A DNA stretch of 64,000 nucleotides from Flavobacterium micromati. Its GTDB lineage: Bacteria; Bacteroidota; Bacteroidia; Flavobacteriales; Flavobacteriaceae. The notes beneath the pieces were generated by a model. It was not told the origin of the DNA. It ran no database searches and saw only the letters and a list, made by a program, of their open reading frames with translations. Position numbers and translations under genes: made by a program. The stretch lies in NCBI RefSeq assembly GCF_900129585.1, contig NZ_FQWF01000003.1:1-64000 (forward strand). The letters run 5' to 3'. Below, piece by piece: positions 9,546 through 18,945 of the stretch (within the stretch, counting starts at the first letter, position 1; every line of letters starts with the position of its first letter).

Positions 9546-9560
9546 GTTAAAATTATAATT

Positions 9561-9602
9561 AAAAAAAGTCCCATCTGCTTTTGCAAATTGGGACTTTTTT
9601 TT
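9561..9602. terminator. Bidirectional intrinsic terminator
   Basis: A GTCCCA / TGGGAC stem (9568-9573 and 9589-9594) is extended by a run of seven A and a matching T-run, with a 15-base loop. It lies between the plus-strand gene ending at 9545 and the minus-strand gene ending at 9630 and can serve both. Confidence 0.85.
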
Positions 9603-9629
9603 GAACTTTAAATAAGAACCCTTTTTTAT

Positions 9630-11702
9630 TTAATCCAGCAGTTCAGGACTATTCAATATCAATTCAATTTTTTTAATAGTGATTGTGATCTGACTCATTT
9701 GTAATTCTATATTTCTAAAAAAGAGACTAATATCCCTATTGACCCAGCTTTCAGAAATAACTCTAGAACCCAAACTAATTCTTAAAATAGCACTTTCAAT
9801 TTCTGTAGTATACTTTACATTAACTGCCTGACCAATATGACATTTTTGGGCTGCAAGTCGAATGATTTCTAAAGAAGAACCCTCAAACCGATCCGATAAA
9901 TCAGAATTTAATAAAGTATATAATTTTTTTACTTCATCAACAGACAAGACTTCATTATTTTTAAAAATAAAGAAAGGAAAAATGGTACGGATATTTCTTA
10001 TGCCAAATTCTTTACTGCTGTAACTCTTCGTTTTTGTTTCATCACTGTAAATAGGCTGTAAAAAAGTAGCCTCTTTTATGGAGTCATCTACAAAATTGCA
10101 AAACATCTCAATACCCATATTTCGATATAAAATAGGTGTTTTGTAATACCTGTCCATTTCAACTACAGCAGCATTCCACCTCATGTAAGAACCATAGTTG
10201 TAGCCGTCAGATAAAGCATTGGAACAAAACCAGGAATTCGGCCAATCAGAACGATTATAATATTGGTTTAAGCCTTTGGGTAATATATTTTTTACAGAAT
10301 GAATTAATTTATTGACACTTTTAGGTAAAATTAATGCACCGCAGTAAGGAGGACCGGTGAAGAATTTACTTCCCGTAATGGTAACAATATATCCTTTATT
10401 TAAATAATTTTGTATGTCTTTTGGATCTAATCTTAGCTGTGATCCATCCACAATTATTTGAATTGATAAATTTTCAAGGGAGTTTAGTTTTTTAATAAAG
10501 TGGTCGCTCGGAGATTGATACCCTAATTTTGATTGGTCCATAGTATGTAATACGATGTGCCTGCCTTGATCTTTGGTCCTAAGAACGGCATCCAATACCT
10601 CTTGATCTAATTGAGCAGAAGTTTTTAATACACCATTTTGATCTCTAAAAGGAATTTGTATTAAATCAACATCTCTAAAACCTTCAATTTTAGTATCTTT
10701 TTTAATTGGATAATTTAAAGCAGTAGTATTTTCAAAATGACATCCCTTTAAGGCCGCTGCTACACCGCTGCCAGTTTCATCAGAGGCAACCAGAATATGT
10801 GTTATTTCTTTATCGGAAATAATTTGTGTTATGGCTGCTATTTGAAGCGAAGAATCAGTACCTGATGGTGAAAAAATTATTTCACATTCCTCATTTAATT
10901 TGAATATATGTCGAAGGTTATTTTTTAGCAATTCAGAAAACTCAATGGTAGTATTTTGAAAACCATTTTTCAGGCTATTTCTAATCAATATACTTCTCAC
11001 TTTATCTGTTTTGTCAAAAGCAAAATTAGAAACACTCGAAGCCGTAGAAGAAGCAAAAGTAAATGCATCTGGTCTTGGAAATGGGCGACATCCGTATTTG
11101 TTAAGTAAATGAATCTCATCGATATTTAATCTAAGATCTCCTCCCGACATTAACAAGTATTCTGTGGGTTTTGCAAGATTTTCGACAATAGCTTTCCAAG
11201 ATTCTTTGAGTTCAGTGTTAGCATTTTTTAAACCATGAAAAGACTGAATTTCTTCGTTTATTAAGGAGGATTCAGCATTTAGATCGATATCATTTTTAAT
11301 TAAATTAATGAGATAATTATCAAGATTTTCTAATTTTTCTTTATCATCTTTGGGTAGTAAATTATAAAATATTCTGATCACTTCAAGAGCTGCAATATCA
11401 CATAAAACAACATCTTTTTTTTCGGCGTTCAATGCTTTATACCATAGTTGCCATTCGATTCCATATCTTAAATAGACTAAAGCTAAAATTGGTTTGTCCA
11501 AAAAGGAGGAACCAATTATAATTGATTTGTTTGGTACAATTTTGAAAATAGTAGGCTCACTATTAGACGTTATAATATTGATATTATTTATCTTTGGAAC
11601 GGTATTAAATCTTTTTAAAATGCGAACTAAATAGTTTACATTTTCTTTTTCAAATAAGCTGCTTCTTTTATATTGATTTTCAATTAGAATATTGTTTGTC
11701 AT
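9630..11702 (-). CDS. Orphan PLP-dependent (aminotransferase class V-like) protein with unassigned N-terminal domain
   Basis: I do not recognise a characterised homologue. In the 690-residue product, residues about 205-690 read as a fold-type I PLP enzyme. SPSGTDSS (278-285) is the likely cofactor-phosphate loop, D419 in VDGSQLRLDP is the residue expected to contact the pyridine nitrogen, and K446 in TGSKFFTGPPYCG is the expected Schiff-base lysine. The ETGSG motif (309-313) and a C-terminal small domain (about 520-690) fit too. Residues 1-200 form a helical domain rich in Leu, Ile, Asn and Lys that I cannot place; it shows no signal peptide or membrane segment, so the protein is probably cytoplasmic. 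The gene is alone: a terminator lies on its 3' side and a 537-bp spacer with a palindromic motif on its 5' side. The length is well above the usual 380-420 residues for class V enzymes. Function unknown. Confidence 0.75.
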   Translation of the reverse strand: MTNNILIENQYKRSSLFEKENVNYLVRILKRFNTVPKINNINIITSNSEPTIFKIVPNKSIIIGSSFLDKPILALVYLRYGIEWQLWYKALNAEKKDVVLCDIAALEVIRIFYNLLPKDDKEKLENLDNYLINLIKNDIDLNAESSLINEEIQSFHGLKNANTELKESWKAIVENLAKPTEYLLMSGGDLRLNIDEIHLLNKYGCRPFPRPDAFTFASSTASSVSNFAFDKTDKVRSILIRNSLKNGFQNTTIEFSELLKNNLRHIFKLNEECEIIFSPSGTDSSLQIAAITQIISDKEITHILVASDETGSGVAAALKGCHFENTTALNYPIKKDTKIEGFRDVDLIQIPFRDQNGVLKTSAQLDQEVLDAVLRTKDQGRHIVLHTMDQSKLGYQSPSDHFIKKLNSLENLSIQIIVDGSQLRLDPKDIQNYLNKGYIVTITGSKFFTGPPYCGALILPKSVNKLIHSVKNILPKGLNQYYNRSDWPNSWFCSNALSDGYNYGSYMRWNAAVVEMDRYYKTPILYRNMGIEMFCNFVDDSIKEATFLQPIYSDETKTKSYSSKEFGIRNIRTIFPFFIFKNNEVLSVDEVKKLYTLLNSDLSDRFEGSSLEIIRLAAQKCHIGQAVNVKYTTEIESAILRISLGSRVISESWVNRDISLFFRNIELQMSQITITIKKIELILNSPELLD

Positions 11703-11720
11703 ATTTGTATTAATTTTTAG

Positions 11721-11740
11721 CGTTCCTTAGAACGATGTTC
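11721..11740. promoter_or_regulatory. Possible operator, GTTC/GAAC half-sites
   Basis: CGTTC-CTTA-GAACG is a perfect 5-bp inverted repeat, and a third half-site GTTC follows three bases later. It sits 19-38 bases upstream of the ATG of the minus-strand PLP gene, where a regulator or leader structure would act. No -7 box was found in the same interval. Confidence 0.3.
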
Positions 11741-12190
11741 GGTATTTGGAAATTTAGCTTGCTAATTGAATTCATTTAATCAGGGACTGTCTTTTGTAAA
11801 ACATCCTCGCAAAAAATGATTTTTCTCCCAATAGTTTTATATTTCACTTTTATTAGGGCGTTGCATTTCACAAAAGTCGGTAAATATAAGAAACTTGGTA
11901 GCAGTAAAAAATAGTAACAAATACTCATTTGCTAAATTTTCTTTTTTTAACTAAAGTCTGTTATTTAAAAGCTTTTGACACCATGATTTTTAAGTAAACA
12001 CTTATTAAAGACAATATGACGCATTAATAATTACTATTGGAAAATTTCATAAAAGCAAAAAGGCGATCACATAATTCCTAGCAATTATCTGGTTTGTGTT
12101 CAAATTGTGTTCAGCCAATTTAAAATTAACTCACAGAATACTTTAAAAAAGGAATTACAGAGGCTGTCTTCAAAGTACGTAAACGATGAA

Positions 12191-12220
12191 AAAAAAACTC
12201 CAGCCAAAGCTAGAGTTTTA
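12191..12220 (-). terminator. Intrinsic terminator after yebC
   Basis: On the minus strand a stem with outer arms AAACTC and GAGTTT and inner AGC/GCT is followed by a run of nine T. It begins about 20 bases after the yebC stop. Confidence 0.8.
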
Positions 12221-12239
12221 AGTTTAATTGAGATGATGT

Positions 12240-12953
12240 CTAGGCCTCTTCCATGGTATGATAAACGTTCATAACGTCATCATCTTCCTCCAGTTTTTCA
12301 ATTAATTTTTCAACATCGGCTACTTCAGCTTCATTTAACTTTTTTGTAATTTGAGGGATTCTTTCAAAACCAGATGACAATATTTCAATATTTCTAATTT
12401 CTAATTCTTTTTGGATGGTTCCAAAGCTATTGAAAGGGGCATATATCAAAATGCCATCCTCATCTTCAAAAACTTCTTCGGCACCAAAATCAATCAACTC
12501 TAATTCTAATTCTTCTGGATCCATTCCATTTGCTGGAATCCTAAAGTTACAAGTGTGGTCAAACATGAATTCAACCGAGCCTTGAGTTCCCATTGTTCCG
12601 TTGCATTTATTAAAATAGCTTCTAACATTAGCAACAGTTCTGTTATTATTATCAGTAGCTGTCTCTACTAGAATTGCAATTCCGTGAGGTGCATAACCTT
12701 CAAATAAAACTTCTTTATAGTTAGCAGTGTCTTTATCAGTAGCTTTTTTAATCGCGCGTTCTACATTTTCCTTGGGCATGTTAGCAGCCTTAGAATTCTG
12801 GATTACAGCTCTCAATCTAGAGTTGGCCTCAGGATTTGGTCCACCTTCCTTCACAGCCATTACAATATCTTTCCCAATTCTGGTAAATGCTTTGGCCATT
12901 GCTGACCAGCGTTTCATTTTTCTACCTTTCCTAAACTCAAATGCTCTTCCCAT
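12240..12953 (-). CDS. YebC/PmpR (TACO1) family protein
   Basis: This three-domain cytoplasmic protein family was long annotated as transcriptional regulators and was more recently linked to helping ribosomes through proline-rich or difficult sequences; TACO1 is the mitochondrial relative. The 237-residue product carries the signature N-terminus MGRAFEFRKGRKMKRW, then AFTRIGKDI and GGPNPEANSRLR, the KAANMPKENVERAIKKA helix (about 55-71) and the EGYAPHGIAILVE strand. The length and domain order are normal. A CAAAAATA sequence at 12977-12984 reads as a -7 box on the minus strand. It may also be cotranscribed with gcvT, which ends 59 bases upstream. Whether this copy acts on transcription or translation cannot be told from sequence. 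Confidence 0.9.
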   Translation of the reverse strand: MGRAFEFRKGRKMKRWSAMAKAFTRIGKDIVMAVKEGGPNPEANSRLRAVIQNSKAANMPKENVERAIKKATDKDTANYKEVLFEGYAPHGIAILVETATDNNNRTVANVRSYFNKCNGTMGTQGSVEFMFDHTCNFRIPANGMDPEELELELIDFGAEEVFEDEDGILIYAPFNSFGTIQKELEIRNIEILSSGFERIPQITKKLNEAEVADVEKLIEKLEEDDDVMNVYHTMEEA

Positions 12954-12976
12954 TTCTATTATCTTATATTGATCCG

Positions 12977-12984
12977 CAAAAATA
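12977..12984 (-). promoter_or_regulatory. -7 box for yebC
   Basis: The minus strand reads TATTTTTG, matching TAnnTTTG, 24 bases before the ATG. No clear -33 element was found. Confidence 0.35.
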
Positions 12985-13012
12985 CAATAATTCTGCAGGT
13001 TTTAAAATCATT

Positions 13013-14095
13013 TTATTTCTTGTAAAACGGTAATTTAACCACTTTTGCGGGAACGTCATTTTTTCTTATTCTAATAAAAATATCACTTTCTACGGCGCTA
13101 TTGGCTACTGTTACATAACCTAATCCAATTCCTTTATTCATAGAAGGAGACATTGTTCCAGAAGTTACAATTCCAATTACAGCTCCCGTTTTATCAACAA
13201 TTTCATAATCATGTCTCGGTACTGCACGCTCTTGCATTTCAAATGCAACTAATTTTTTAGTAACGCCAACCTCTTTTTGATTTTTTAAATTCTCAGAATT
13301 CGTAAATTCTTTATTAAATTTTGTAATCCAACCTAATCCGGCTTCGAGCGGTGAAGTAGTATCATTAATATCATTTCCATATAAACAAAAACCCATTTCC
13401 AGACGCAACGTGTCTCGAGCTGCAAGACCTATTGGCTTAATTCCGAAAGTAGCTCCAGCTTCAAAAACACTATTCCAGATGTGTTCTACTTGATCATTTT
13501 TGCAGTAAATCTCAAATCCGCCAGAACCAGTATAACCAGTTGCGGAAATAATTACGTGTTCAAAACCAGCAAAATCCGCAACCTCAAAATGATAGTAAGG
13601 AATGCTTGCTAGATCAATAGAAGTTAGTGACTGCATTGCTTCAACGGCTTTTGGTCCTTGAATTGCCAGTAAGGAATAATCATCTGAAAGATTTTTCATT
13701 TCTACTTCCAAATCATTGTGTGACGAAATCCAGTTCCAATCTTTTTCAATATTAGAAGCGTTAACGACTAATAAATACTGCTCTTCCTTTATTTTATAGA
13801 TAATCAAATCATCTACAATTCCGCCATTATTATTTGGTAAACACGAGTATTGCGCTTTACCTACTGTCAAAGTAGAAGCATCATTCGAACAAACTTTTTG
13901 AATTAAATTTAAAGCATTTGGACCTGTCAAAAAGAATTCTCCCATGTGAGAAACGTCAAAAACACCTACTGCATTGCGCACAGTTTCGTGTTCAGCGTTC
14001 ACGCCTTCATATAAAATAGGCATATTGTATCCAGCAAAAGGAAGCATTTTAGCTCCTAAACTTTCGTGTAAGTGCGTTAGCGCAGTATTTTTCAT
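13013..14095 (-). CDS. gcvT: Glycine cleavage system T protein (aminomethyltransferase)
   Basis: The T protein releases ammonia from the aminomethyl group carried by lipoyl-GcvH and passes the methylene to tetrahydrofolate. The 360-residue protein has NMPILYEG near the N-terminus, the substrate region FDVSHMGEF (46-54), and [10 protein letters not shown] (91-100), whose aspartate matches the essential Asp101 of E. coli GcvT. It also has [10 protein letters not shown] and the C-terminal [16 protein letters not shown]. It is full length. The gcvH and gcvP genes are not in the window, so the system is split, as is usual in flavobacteria. It lies upstream of yebC on the same strand. Confidence 0.95.
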   Translation of the reverse strand: MKNTALTHLHESLGAKMLPFAGYNMPILYEGVNAEHETVRNAVGVFDVSHMGEFFLTGPNALNLIQKVCSNDASTLTVGKAQYSCLPNNNGGIVDDLIIYKIKEEQYLLVVNASNIEKDWNWISSHNDLEVEMKNLSDDYSLLAIQGPKAVEAMQSLTSIDLASIPYYHFEVADFAGFEHVIISATGYTGSGGFEIYCKNDQVEHIWNSVFEAGATFGIKPIGLAARDTLRLEMGFCLYGNDINDTTSPLEAGLGWITKFNKEFTNSENLKNQKEVGVTKKLVAFEMQERAVPRHDYEIVDKTGAVIGIVTSGTMSPSMNKGIGLGYVTVANSAVESDIFIRIRKNDVPAKVVKLPFYKK

Positions 14096-14297
14096 TATGA
14101 TTTGTTATAAAATTAATGGGGCTAATTTATTGCTTTTTTGTGGAGCCGCAAAGCGTAGCTCGAGTAAAATTATATTCTCAATCGATTTAATTGTACTTTA
14201 AAGAACTTGATTTGTTTTTGTACTCGATTAATAATTTTATGGATCTAATTTATCGAACAAGATACAATCATAAATTTTTTACAAAAAAAAATCATCG

Positions 14298-15725
14298 TTA
14301 ACAATCAGCCATATTAACGGCAATTGCGAGTCCTCCTTCCGAAGTTTCTTTGTATTTATTATTCATATCTTTTGCCGTTTGCCACATTGTATCGATTACT
14401 TTGTCAAGCGGAACTTTTGCGTTTTTTGGATCGGTCTCAAGTGCTAATTCAGCAGCGTTTATTGCTTTTATAGCGCCCATAGTGTTGCGTTCTATGCAAG
14501 GAATTTGCACTAAACCGCCAATAGGATCGCAAGTCAATCCTAAATGATGCTCCATGGCAATTTCTGCAGCCATTAAAACTTGTTCTGGAGTTCCGCCCAT
14601 TAATTCGCACAAAGCTGCCGCCGCCATCGATGATGAAACACCTATTTCTGCTTGACAGCCTCCCATAGCAGCCGAAATTGTAGAACCTTTTTTGAAGATG
14701 CTTCCTATTTCACCCGCAACCAGTAAAAATTGTTTTATTTCTTTTTCTCCAGCAGCATGATTCTCAATGACTAAGTAATACATTAAAACTGCCGGAATTA
14801 CTCCAGCACTTCCATTTGTAGGAGCAGTAACCACCCGACCTAAAGCAGCGTTTACTTCATTTACCGCAAGGGCAAAACAGGAGACCCATTTTAGAATTTG
14901 GCGAAATTTAACCTCTGTTTTTCTAATTTCCTCCAGCCATGTTTGTGGCGAATTATAATTAGCTAATCCAATCAAGTTTTGGTGCATGTCAAATGCTCGG
15001 CGACGCACATTAAGCCCTCCAGGAAGAATTCCCTCAGAATGGCAACCTATATACATGCATTCTAACATCGTACTCCAAATTCGTATCAATTCAAAACTGA
15101 TAGCGGTCTCGCCGCGCATGGATTTTTCATTTTCGTATACAATTTCAGAAATCGATTTACTTTCTTTTTTGCAATAATCTAATAACTCCGATGCTTTGTC
15201 AATAGGGTAAGGAAAAGCGCATTTTATCTGAGTTTTCGCTTTAGCATTAATGCGTTCCTCTTTTACTACAAACCCACCGCCGATAGAATAAAAGGTTGAT
15301 TTGTAGATACTTTTATCGTTCATCTGAGCTGTAAAAGTGAGTGCATTAGCATGATAATCGAGAAAATTTTTATTAAAAATAATATCTTTTGCAAAATCAA
15401 AAGAAATAGTTATTTCGTTTCCTAATTTGATTTCGCTTTTAGACTGAATCGATTTAATAATGACATCGATATTTTCGATGGGAATATACTCTGGATCTTG
15501 TCCGCTTAAGCCGAGCATAACTGCTAAATCTGTAGCGTGTCCCTTACCGGTTAAAGAAAGAGAACCGTAGAGATCAACAGAAACTTTATCTATTTGCTGC
15601 AGTAAATTCTCGGTCCTCAATTCGCTTAAAAATCTTTCGGCTGCGCGCCAAGGTCCAAGTGTATGCGAACTTGAAGGTCCTACGCCAATTTTCAGCATAT
15701 CAAAAACTGAGATACATTCTTCCAT
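14298..15725 (-). CDS. sdaA: L-serine ammonia-lyase, iron-sulfur type, single chain
   Basis: It deaminates L-serine to pyruvate and ammonia using a 4Fe-4S cluster. The 475-residue protein starts [22 protein letters not shown], the normal beginning of the beta domain. The alpha domain follows with the cluster-type cysteines in [11 protein letters not shown], in ALCELMGG and in [13 protein letters not shown]. The start at 15725 is favoured over an upstream frame extension of 15 codons because a CAAATATA sequence (a minus-strand -7 box) lies at 15749-15756, inside that extension. The gene stands next to gcvT but 200 bases apart, so they are probably separate units that both handle the serine/glycine pool. 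Confidence 0.94.
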   Translation of the reverse strand: MEECISVFDMLKIGVGPSSSHTLGPWRAAERFLSELRTENLLQQIDKVSVDLYGSLSLTGKGHATDLAVMLGLSGQDPEYIPIENIDVIIKSIQSKSEIKLGNEITISFDFAKDIIFNKNFLDYHANALTFTAQMNDKSIYKSTFYSIGGGFVVKEERINAKAKTQIKCAFPYPIDKASELLDYCKKESKSISEIVYENEKSMRGETAISFELIRIWSTMLECMYIGCHSEGILPGGLNVRRRAFDMHQNLIGLANYNSPQTWLEEIRKTEVKFRQILKWVSCFALAVNEVNAALGRVVTAPTNGSAGVIPAVLMYYLVIENHAAGEKEIKQFLLVAGEIGSIFKKGSTISAAMGGCQAEIGVSSSMAAAALCELMGGTPEQVLMAAEIAMEHHLGLTCDPIGGLVQIPCIERNTMGAIKAINAAELALETDPKNAKVPLDKVIDTMWQTAKDMNNKYKETSEGGLAIAVNMADC

Positions 15726-15748
15726 CTTTAATTTCCATTTTGTATCCG

Positions 15749-15756
15749 CAAATATA
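15749..15756 (-). promoter_or_regulatory. -7 box for the serine deaminase gene
   Basis: The minus strand reads TATATTTG, an exact TAnnTTTG match, 24 bases before ATG 15725. No well-placed -33 element was seen. It supports the shorter protein start. Confidence 0.4.
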
Positions 15757-15962
15757 GTAGAATGTTGCAATTATTAGCAGTGATGAATAAATTTTATTAT
15801 TTAATTAGTAATCATAATTGAATATTTTAAATAATTATGTAATTATCCAATCAATATAATTTAATAAAGGTCACATATTTTTTATCTTCATTAATTCATT
15901 AATTTGTCTTGTGCACTATTTCTTAATACGTTATTTTTGAAATCTACTAAACCTTGATAACT

Positions 15963-18470
15963 ATGAAAAAAACCATTTTCGCTTTCTGTATAATTCTTAC
16001 CTTCTTCTATGACGCTGTTGCACAAGTCCAAAGTCCAACAGAATTCTTACCCACTTATGGCAAACAAATATCACATTATCATCAGGTTGAAAATTATTTT
16101 AAACACCTCACTGACAAATCTACTTTTATCAAACAACAGAAATATGGTGCAACTCCAGAGCATAGAGATTTAAATGTATTTTTTATATCTAGCCCCGAAA
16201 ATTTGGCTAATCTTGAACAAATTCGAAATAATAATTTAGCAGCAATTGGTTTATCGAATACTAAAAACCAAATGATCGGTGATAAGTTAATTGTATGGTT
16301 AAGTTTTAATGTGCACGGGAATGAATTTTCAGGCACTGAAAGTGCTATGACTGTGGCTTATGAATTAATAAATCCGTCAAATAGCGAAACTAAAAAATGG
16401 TTAGAGAACACCATTGTAATTCTAGATCCATGTATTAATCCCGATGGATATTCAAGATATGGAAACTGGTTAAGAGAAATATCTGGTAAAAAAAATCACC
16501 CAGAATTATCTGATCGTGAGCACATGGAGGAGTGGCCAGGCGGTAGGTATAACCATTATCTATTTGATTTAAATAGAGATTGGGCTTGGCAAACTCAACC
16601 TGAAAGCAAGCAGCGTATGGCTTTGTATAATCAATGGATGCCACAAGTTCACACTGATGTTCACGAGCAAGGATTTGATTCGCCTTATTTTTTTCCACCA
16701 TCTGCAGAGCCCATTCACGAATACATTGAGAAATACCAACGAGACTTTCATGCCGTTCTAGGTGAAAATATCTCTAAAAAATTTGATTCTCAAAATTGGC
16801 TTTATAATACTAGCGAGCGTTTTGATTTGTTTTATCCAAGTTATGGCGACACTTATCCTGCTTACAATGGTGCTGTAGGAATGACTTTAGAGCAAGGTGG
16901 AATAGGCGCAGGTAGGGAAGTTTTGCTAGGTAACGGGAGTACGCTGACAATAAAAGATCGATTTACGCATCATGCAACAGCAGTTTTGACTGTCGTAGAA
17001 TCGGCTTCAGCTCAAGCAGATGTTTTACTTAAAGGGTTTAGAGGATTTATGAATAATTCTCGAAAAACTGGAAAAGGAGATTATAAAATGTATGTCATGA
17101 AAAACAATCCTAAGTTAGTTCAAATGGCAGAATTGTTAAAAAAAAATAATATAGAATTTAGTTATGCAGATGCCAATTTAAAAGCATCTGGATTTAATTA
17201 CAGCAGTAAAACAGAGAAAGGTTTTACAATAGAACCAAATGATTTAATCGTAAAAATAGATCAACCGAAAGCTGTACTTACACAAGTACTTTTTGAACCA
17301 AATCAAAAATTAAACGACAGTTTATCCTATGACATTACTGCTTGGGCATTACCTCTAGCGTATGGTGTTGAAGGTTACGCCTTAAAAAATAGTCTAGCTT
17401 TTAAAACAAAAGCAGCAATTGAAATTAAAGAAAAAGTTATTCCACAAACAGTATATGCATTTCATATTCCGTGGAATAATAGAATTTCTGCTCAGGTTTT
17501 ATCTTTGCTACATCAAAATAATATCAAAGTGCGATCCGCTGTAAAGCAAGCTGTTTTTGGCGAAATAATTATAGAACCTGGCGGCTTGTTAGTTACTAAA
17601 GCAGATAATCCTAAAATAGTAGATTTTGAAAATAAAATCTCAGAACTTGTCAAAGCTAAATCTGATTATAATTACATAAAGAGTGGTTTTTCATCAAATG
17701 CACGTGATATAGGCGGAGAAAATTTCATTTTGTTAAAAGCACCAAAGATTTTGCTATTATCAGGAAAAGGAATCAGTTCAACCGAATTTGGTGCGGCATG
17801 GTTTTACCTTCAGGAAACAGTTGATTATCCTGTAAGCGTAGTGGAAATGAATAATATAAAACGAGTAAATCTTTTTAATTATAACACATTAATTTTAGCT
17901 GATGGAGATTATGATTTTTCAGAAGAGCAACAAAACAAGATAGGAGAGTGGATTAAGAATGGCGGGAAAGTTGTTGCAATGAATGGTGCTCTTTCACTTT
18001 TTGATGGCAAAGAAGGATATGCATTAAGTCCTTTTGCAACTGATGATGATAAAATAAAATCTGAAAAAGAAGACGATGAGCAGGAATTAAAAGAGCGAAT
18101 TTTAGATTTCCAGCAAACGGAGCGTAGAGAAATCTCAAAGTCAATTCCTGGGGCAATAATAGAAAACCAATTGAACACAACGCATCCCTTATCATTTGGT
18201 TTAGGAGATAAATATTATAGTTTAAAGACAAATGACAACTATTTTGCACTTTTAAAGAAGGCGATTAACGTTGCTTTCATTTCTAAAGATTATAAGAGCT
18301 ATGGTTTTATTGGGAGCGAAATCAAAAAGAAATTAAATAATACAGTTAGTTTCGCTGTTGATTACAAAGGAAACGGCTGTGTTATTTATATGGTTGATAA
18401 TCCGTTGTTTAGAGGATTTTGGGAAAATGGTAATTTGTTGTTTAGCAATGCTTTATTTTTAGTAAATTAA
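15963..18470 (+). CDS. Secreted M14 family zinc carboxypeptidase-like protein
   Basis: This 835-residue exported protein starts at ATG 15963; a TTG three codons upstream is less likely. The signal peptide is MKKTIFAFCIILTFFYDAVAQ. The peptidase domain covers about 35-360. Zinc ligands H118 and E121 (NVHGNEFSG) and a third histidine in HTDVHEQG (probably H234) are present, and the catalytic glutamate is probably E310 in MTLEQGG. After a linker of beta-rich sequence, residues about 590-700 resemble a glutamine amidotransferase-like alpha/beta fold (LILADGDYDF, GGKVVAMNG). This two-part architecture is seen in Bacteroidota M14 proteins. It probably trims peptides in the periplasm; the role of the C-terminal domain is unknown. 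The gene is monocistronic and divergent from the serine deaminase gene. Confidence 0.88.
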   Translation: MKKTIFAFCIILTFFYDAVAQVQSPTEFLPTYGKQISHYHQVENYFKHLTDKSTFIKQQKYGATPEHRDLNVFFISSPENLANLEQIRNNNLAAIGLSNTKNQMIGDKLIVWLSFNVHGNEFSGTESAMTVAYELINPSNSETKKWLENTIVILDPCINPDGYSRYGNWLREISGKKNHPELSDREHMEEWPGGRYNHYLFDLNRDWAWQTQPESKQRMALYNQWMPQVHTDVHEQGFDSPYFFPPSAEPIHEYIEKYQRDFHAVLGENISKKFDSQNWLYNTSERFDLFYPSYGDTYPAYNGAVGMTLEQGGIGAGREVLLGNGSTLTIKDRFTHHATAVLTVVESASAQADVLLKGFRGFMNNSRKTGKGDYKMYVMKNNPKLVQMAELLKKNNIEFSYADANLKASGFNYSSKTEKGFTIEPNDLIVKIDQPKAVLTQVLFEPNQKLNDSLSYDITAWALPLAYGVEGYALKNSLAFKTKAAIEIKEKVIPQTVYAFHIPWNNRISAQVLSLLHQNNIKVRSAVKQAVFGEIIIEPGGLLVTKADNPKIVDFENKISELVKAKSDYNYIKSGFSSNARDIGGENFILLKAPKILLLSGKGISSTEFGAAWFYLQETVDYPVSVVEMNNIKRVNLFNYNTLILADGDYDFSEEQQNKIGEWIKNGGKVVAMNGALSLFDGKEGYALSPFATDDDKIKSEKEDDEQELKERILDFQQTERREISKSIPGAIIENQLNTTHPLSFGLGDKYYSLKTNDNYFALLKKAINVAFISKDYKSYGFIGSEIKKKLNNTVSFAVDYKGNGCVIYMVDNPLFRGFWENGNLLFSNALFLVN

Positions 18471-18485
18471 AAAAATACTTAATTC

Positions 18486-18523
18486 TAGTAATAAAGAGCA
18501 TTTTAACATGCTCTTTATTACTA
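18486..18523. terminator. Perfect 15-bp hairpin between convergent genes
   Basis: The arms TAGTAATAAAGAGCA (18486-18500) and its exact complement (18509-18523) flank an 8-base loop. It lies between the M14 gene stop and the convergent small lipoprotein gene. The minus strand has the better T-run after it. Confidence 0.7.
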
Positions 18524-18552
18524 AAATCGAATTTTACTTGATACCAATTTAG

Positions 18553-18726
18553 TTACTTTCGGCCAAAAAGCTTGCTAATAATAAAAATTAGAATCGCGAT
18601 GACAGCGACAACTAAAAAAATTCCAACACCTACTCCAGCTTTAAATATACCTTCTATAACAGAGCAACTTGAGAATGAAAATATTACTACAAAGAGAACT
18701 AAAATTCGCGTAATTTGTTTTTGCAT
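18553..18726 (-). CDS. Small membrane lipoprotein (57 residues)
   Basis: The product starts MQKQITRILVLFVVIFSFSSC. This is a lipoprotein signal with the lipobox ending SSC, cut before Cys21. A short VIEGIFKAG segment and a second hydrophobic helix of about 20 residues follow, ending with a basic SKLFGRK tail. The ATG at 18726 is preferred over one nine codons earlier, because the lipoprotein signal then starts normally. Very similar tiny proteins occur across flavobacteria; I recall some being labelled 'phosphatidate cytidylyltransferase', a name this sequence cannot support because there is no room for such a domain. The function is unknown; a role in the cell envelope is likely. Confidence 0.7.
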   Translation of the reverse strand: MQKQITRILVLFVVIFSFSSCSVIEGIFKAGVGVGIFLVVAVIAILIFIISKLFGRK

Positions 18727-18913
18727 GATTATGACATTAATGTGAGATTTCAAAATTAAGCCATTATCAGTAATGAAATGTTATAGAATTAAGCGTTTAA
18801 ATTACGAAATTTTGTTTTAATCTAATTATTGAGTCATTATTCTGGATCTTAAGAATAGAAGATGATCTTACTTTTTCTCTATTGATTATTATAAAATCAT
18901 TAATTGGAATTAG

Positions 18914-18921
18914 TATATTTG
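18914..18921 (+). promoter_or_regulatory. -7 box for pyrR
   Basis: TATATTTG matches TAnnTTTG exactly, 24 bases before ATG 18946. This leaves a leader of about 20 bases. No good -33 match was found. Confidence 0.4.
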
Positions 18922-18945
18922 CCAAACCATTATAAGCGAACAATT

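Larger units (their letters stand above)
11703..12239. other. 537-bp spacer with palindrome and direct repeats
   Basis: No credible coding frame. It holds the GTTC/GAAC half-site cluster at 11721-11740 next to the orphan PLP gene start, a pair of TTGTGTTCA direct repeats 11 bases apart (12094-12102 and 12105-12113), and the yebC terminator at 12191-12220. Confidence 0.5.
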
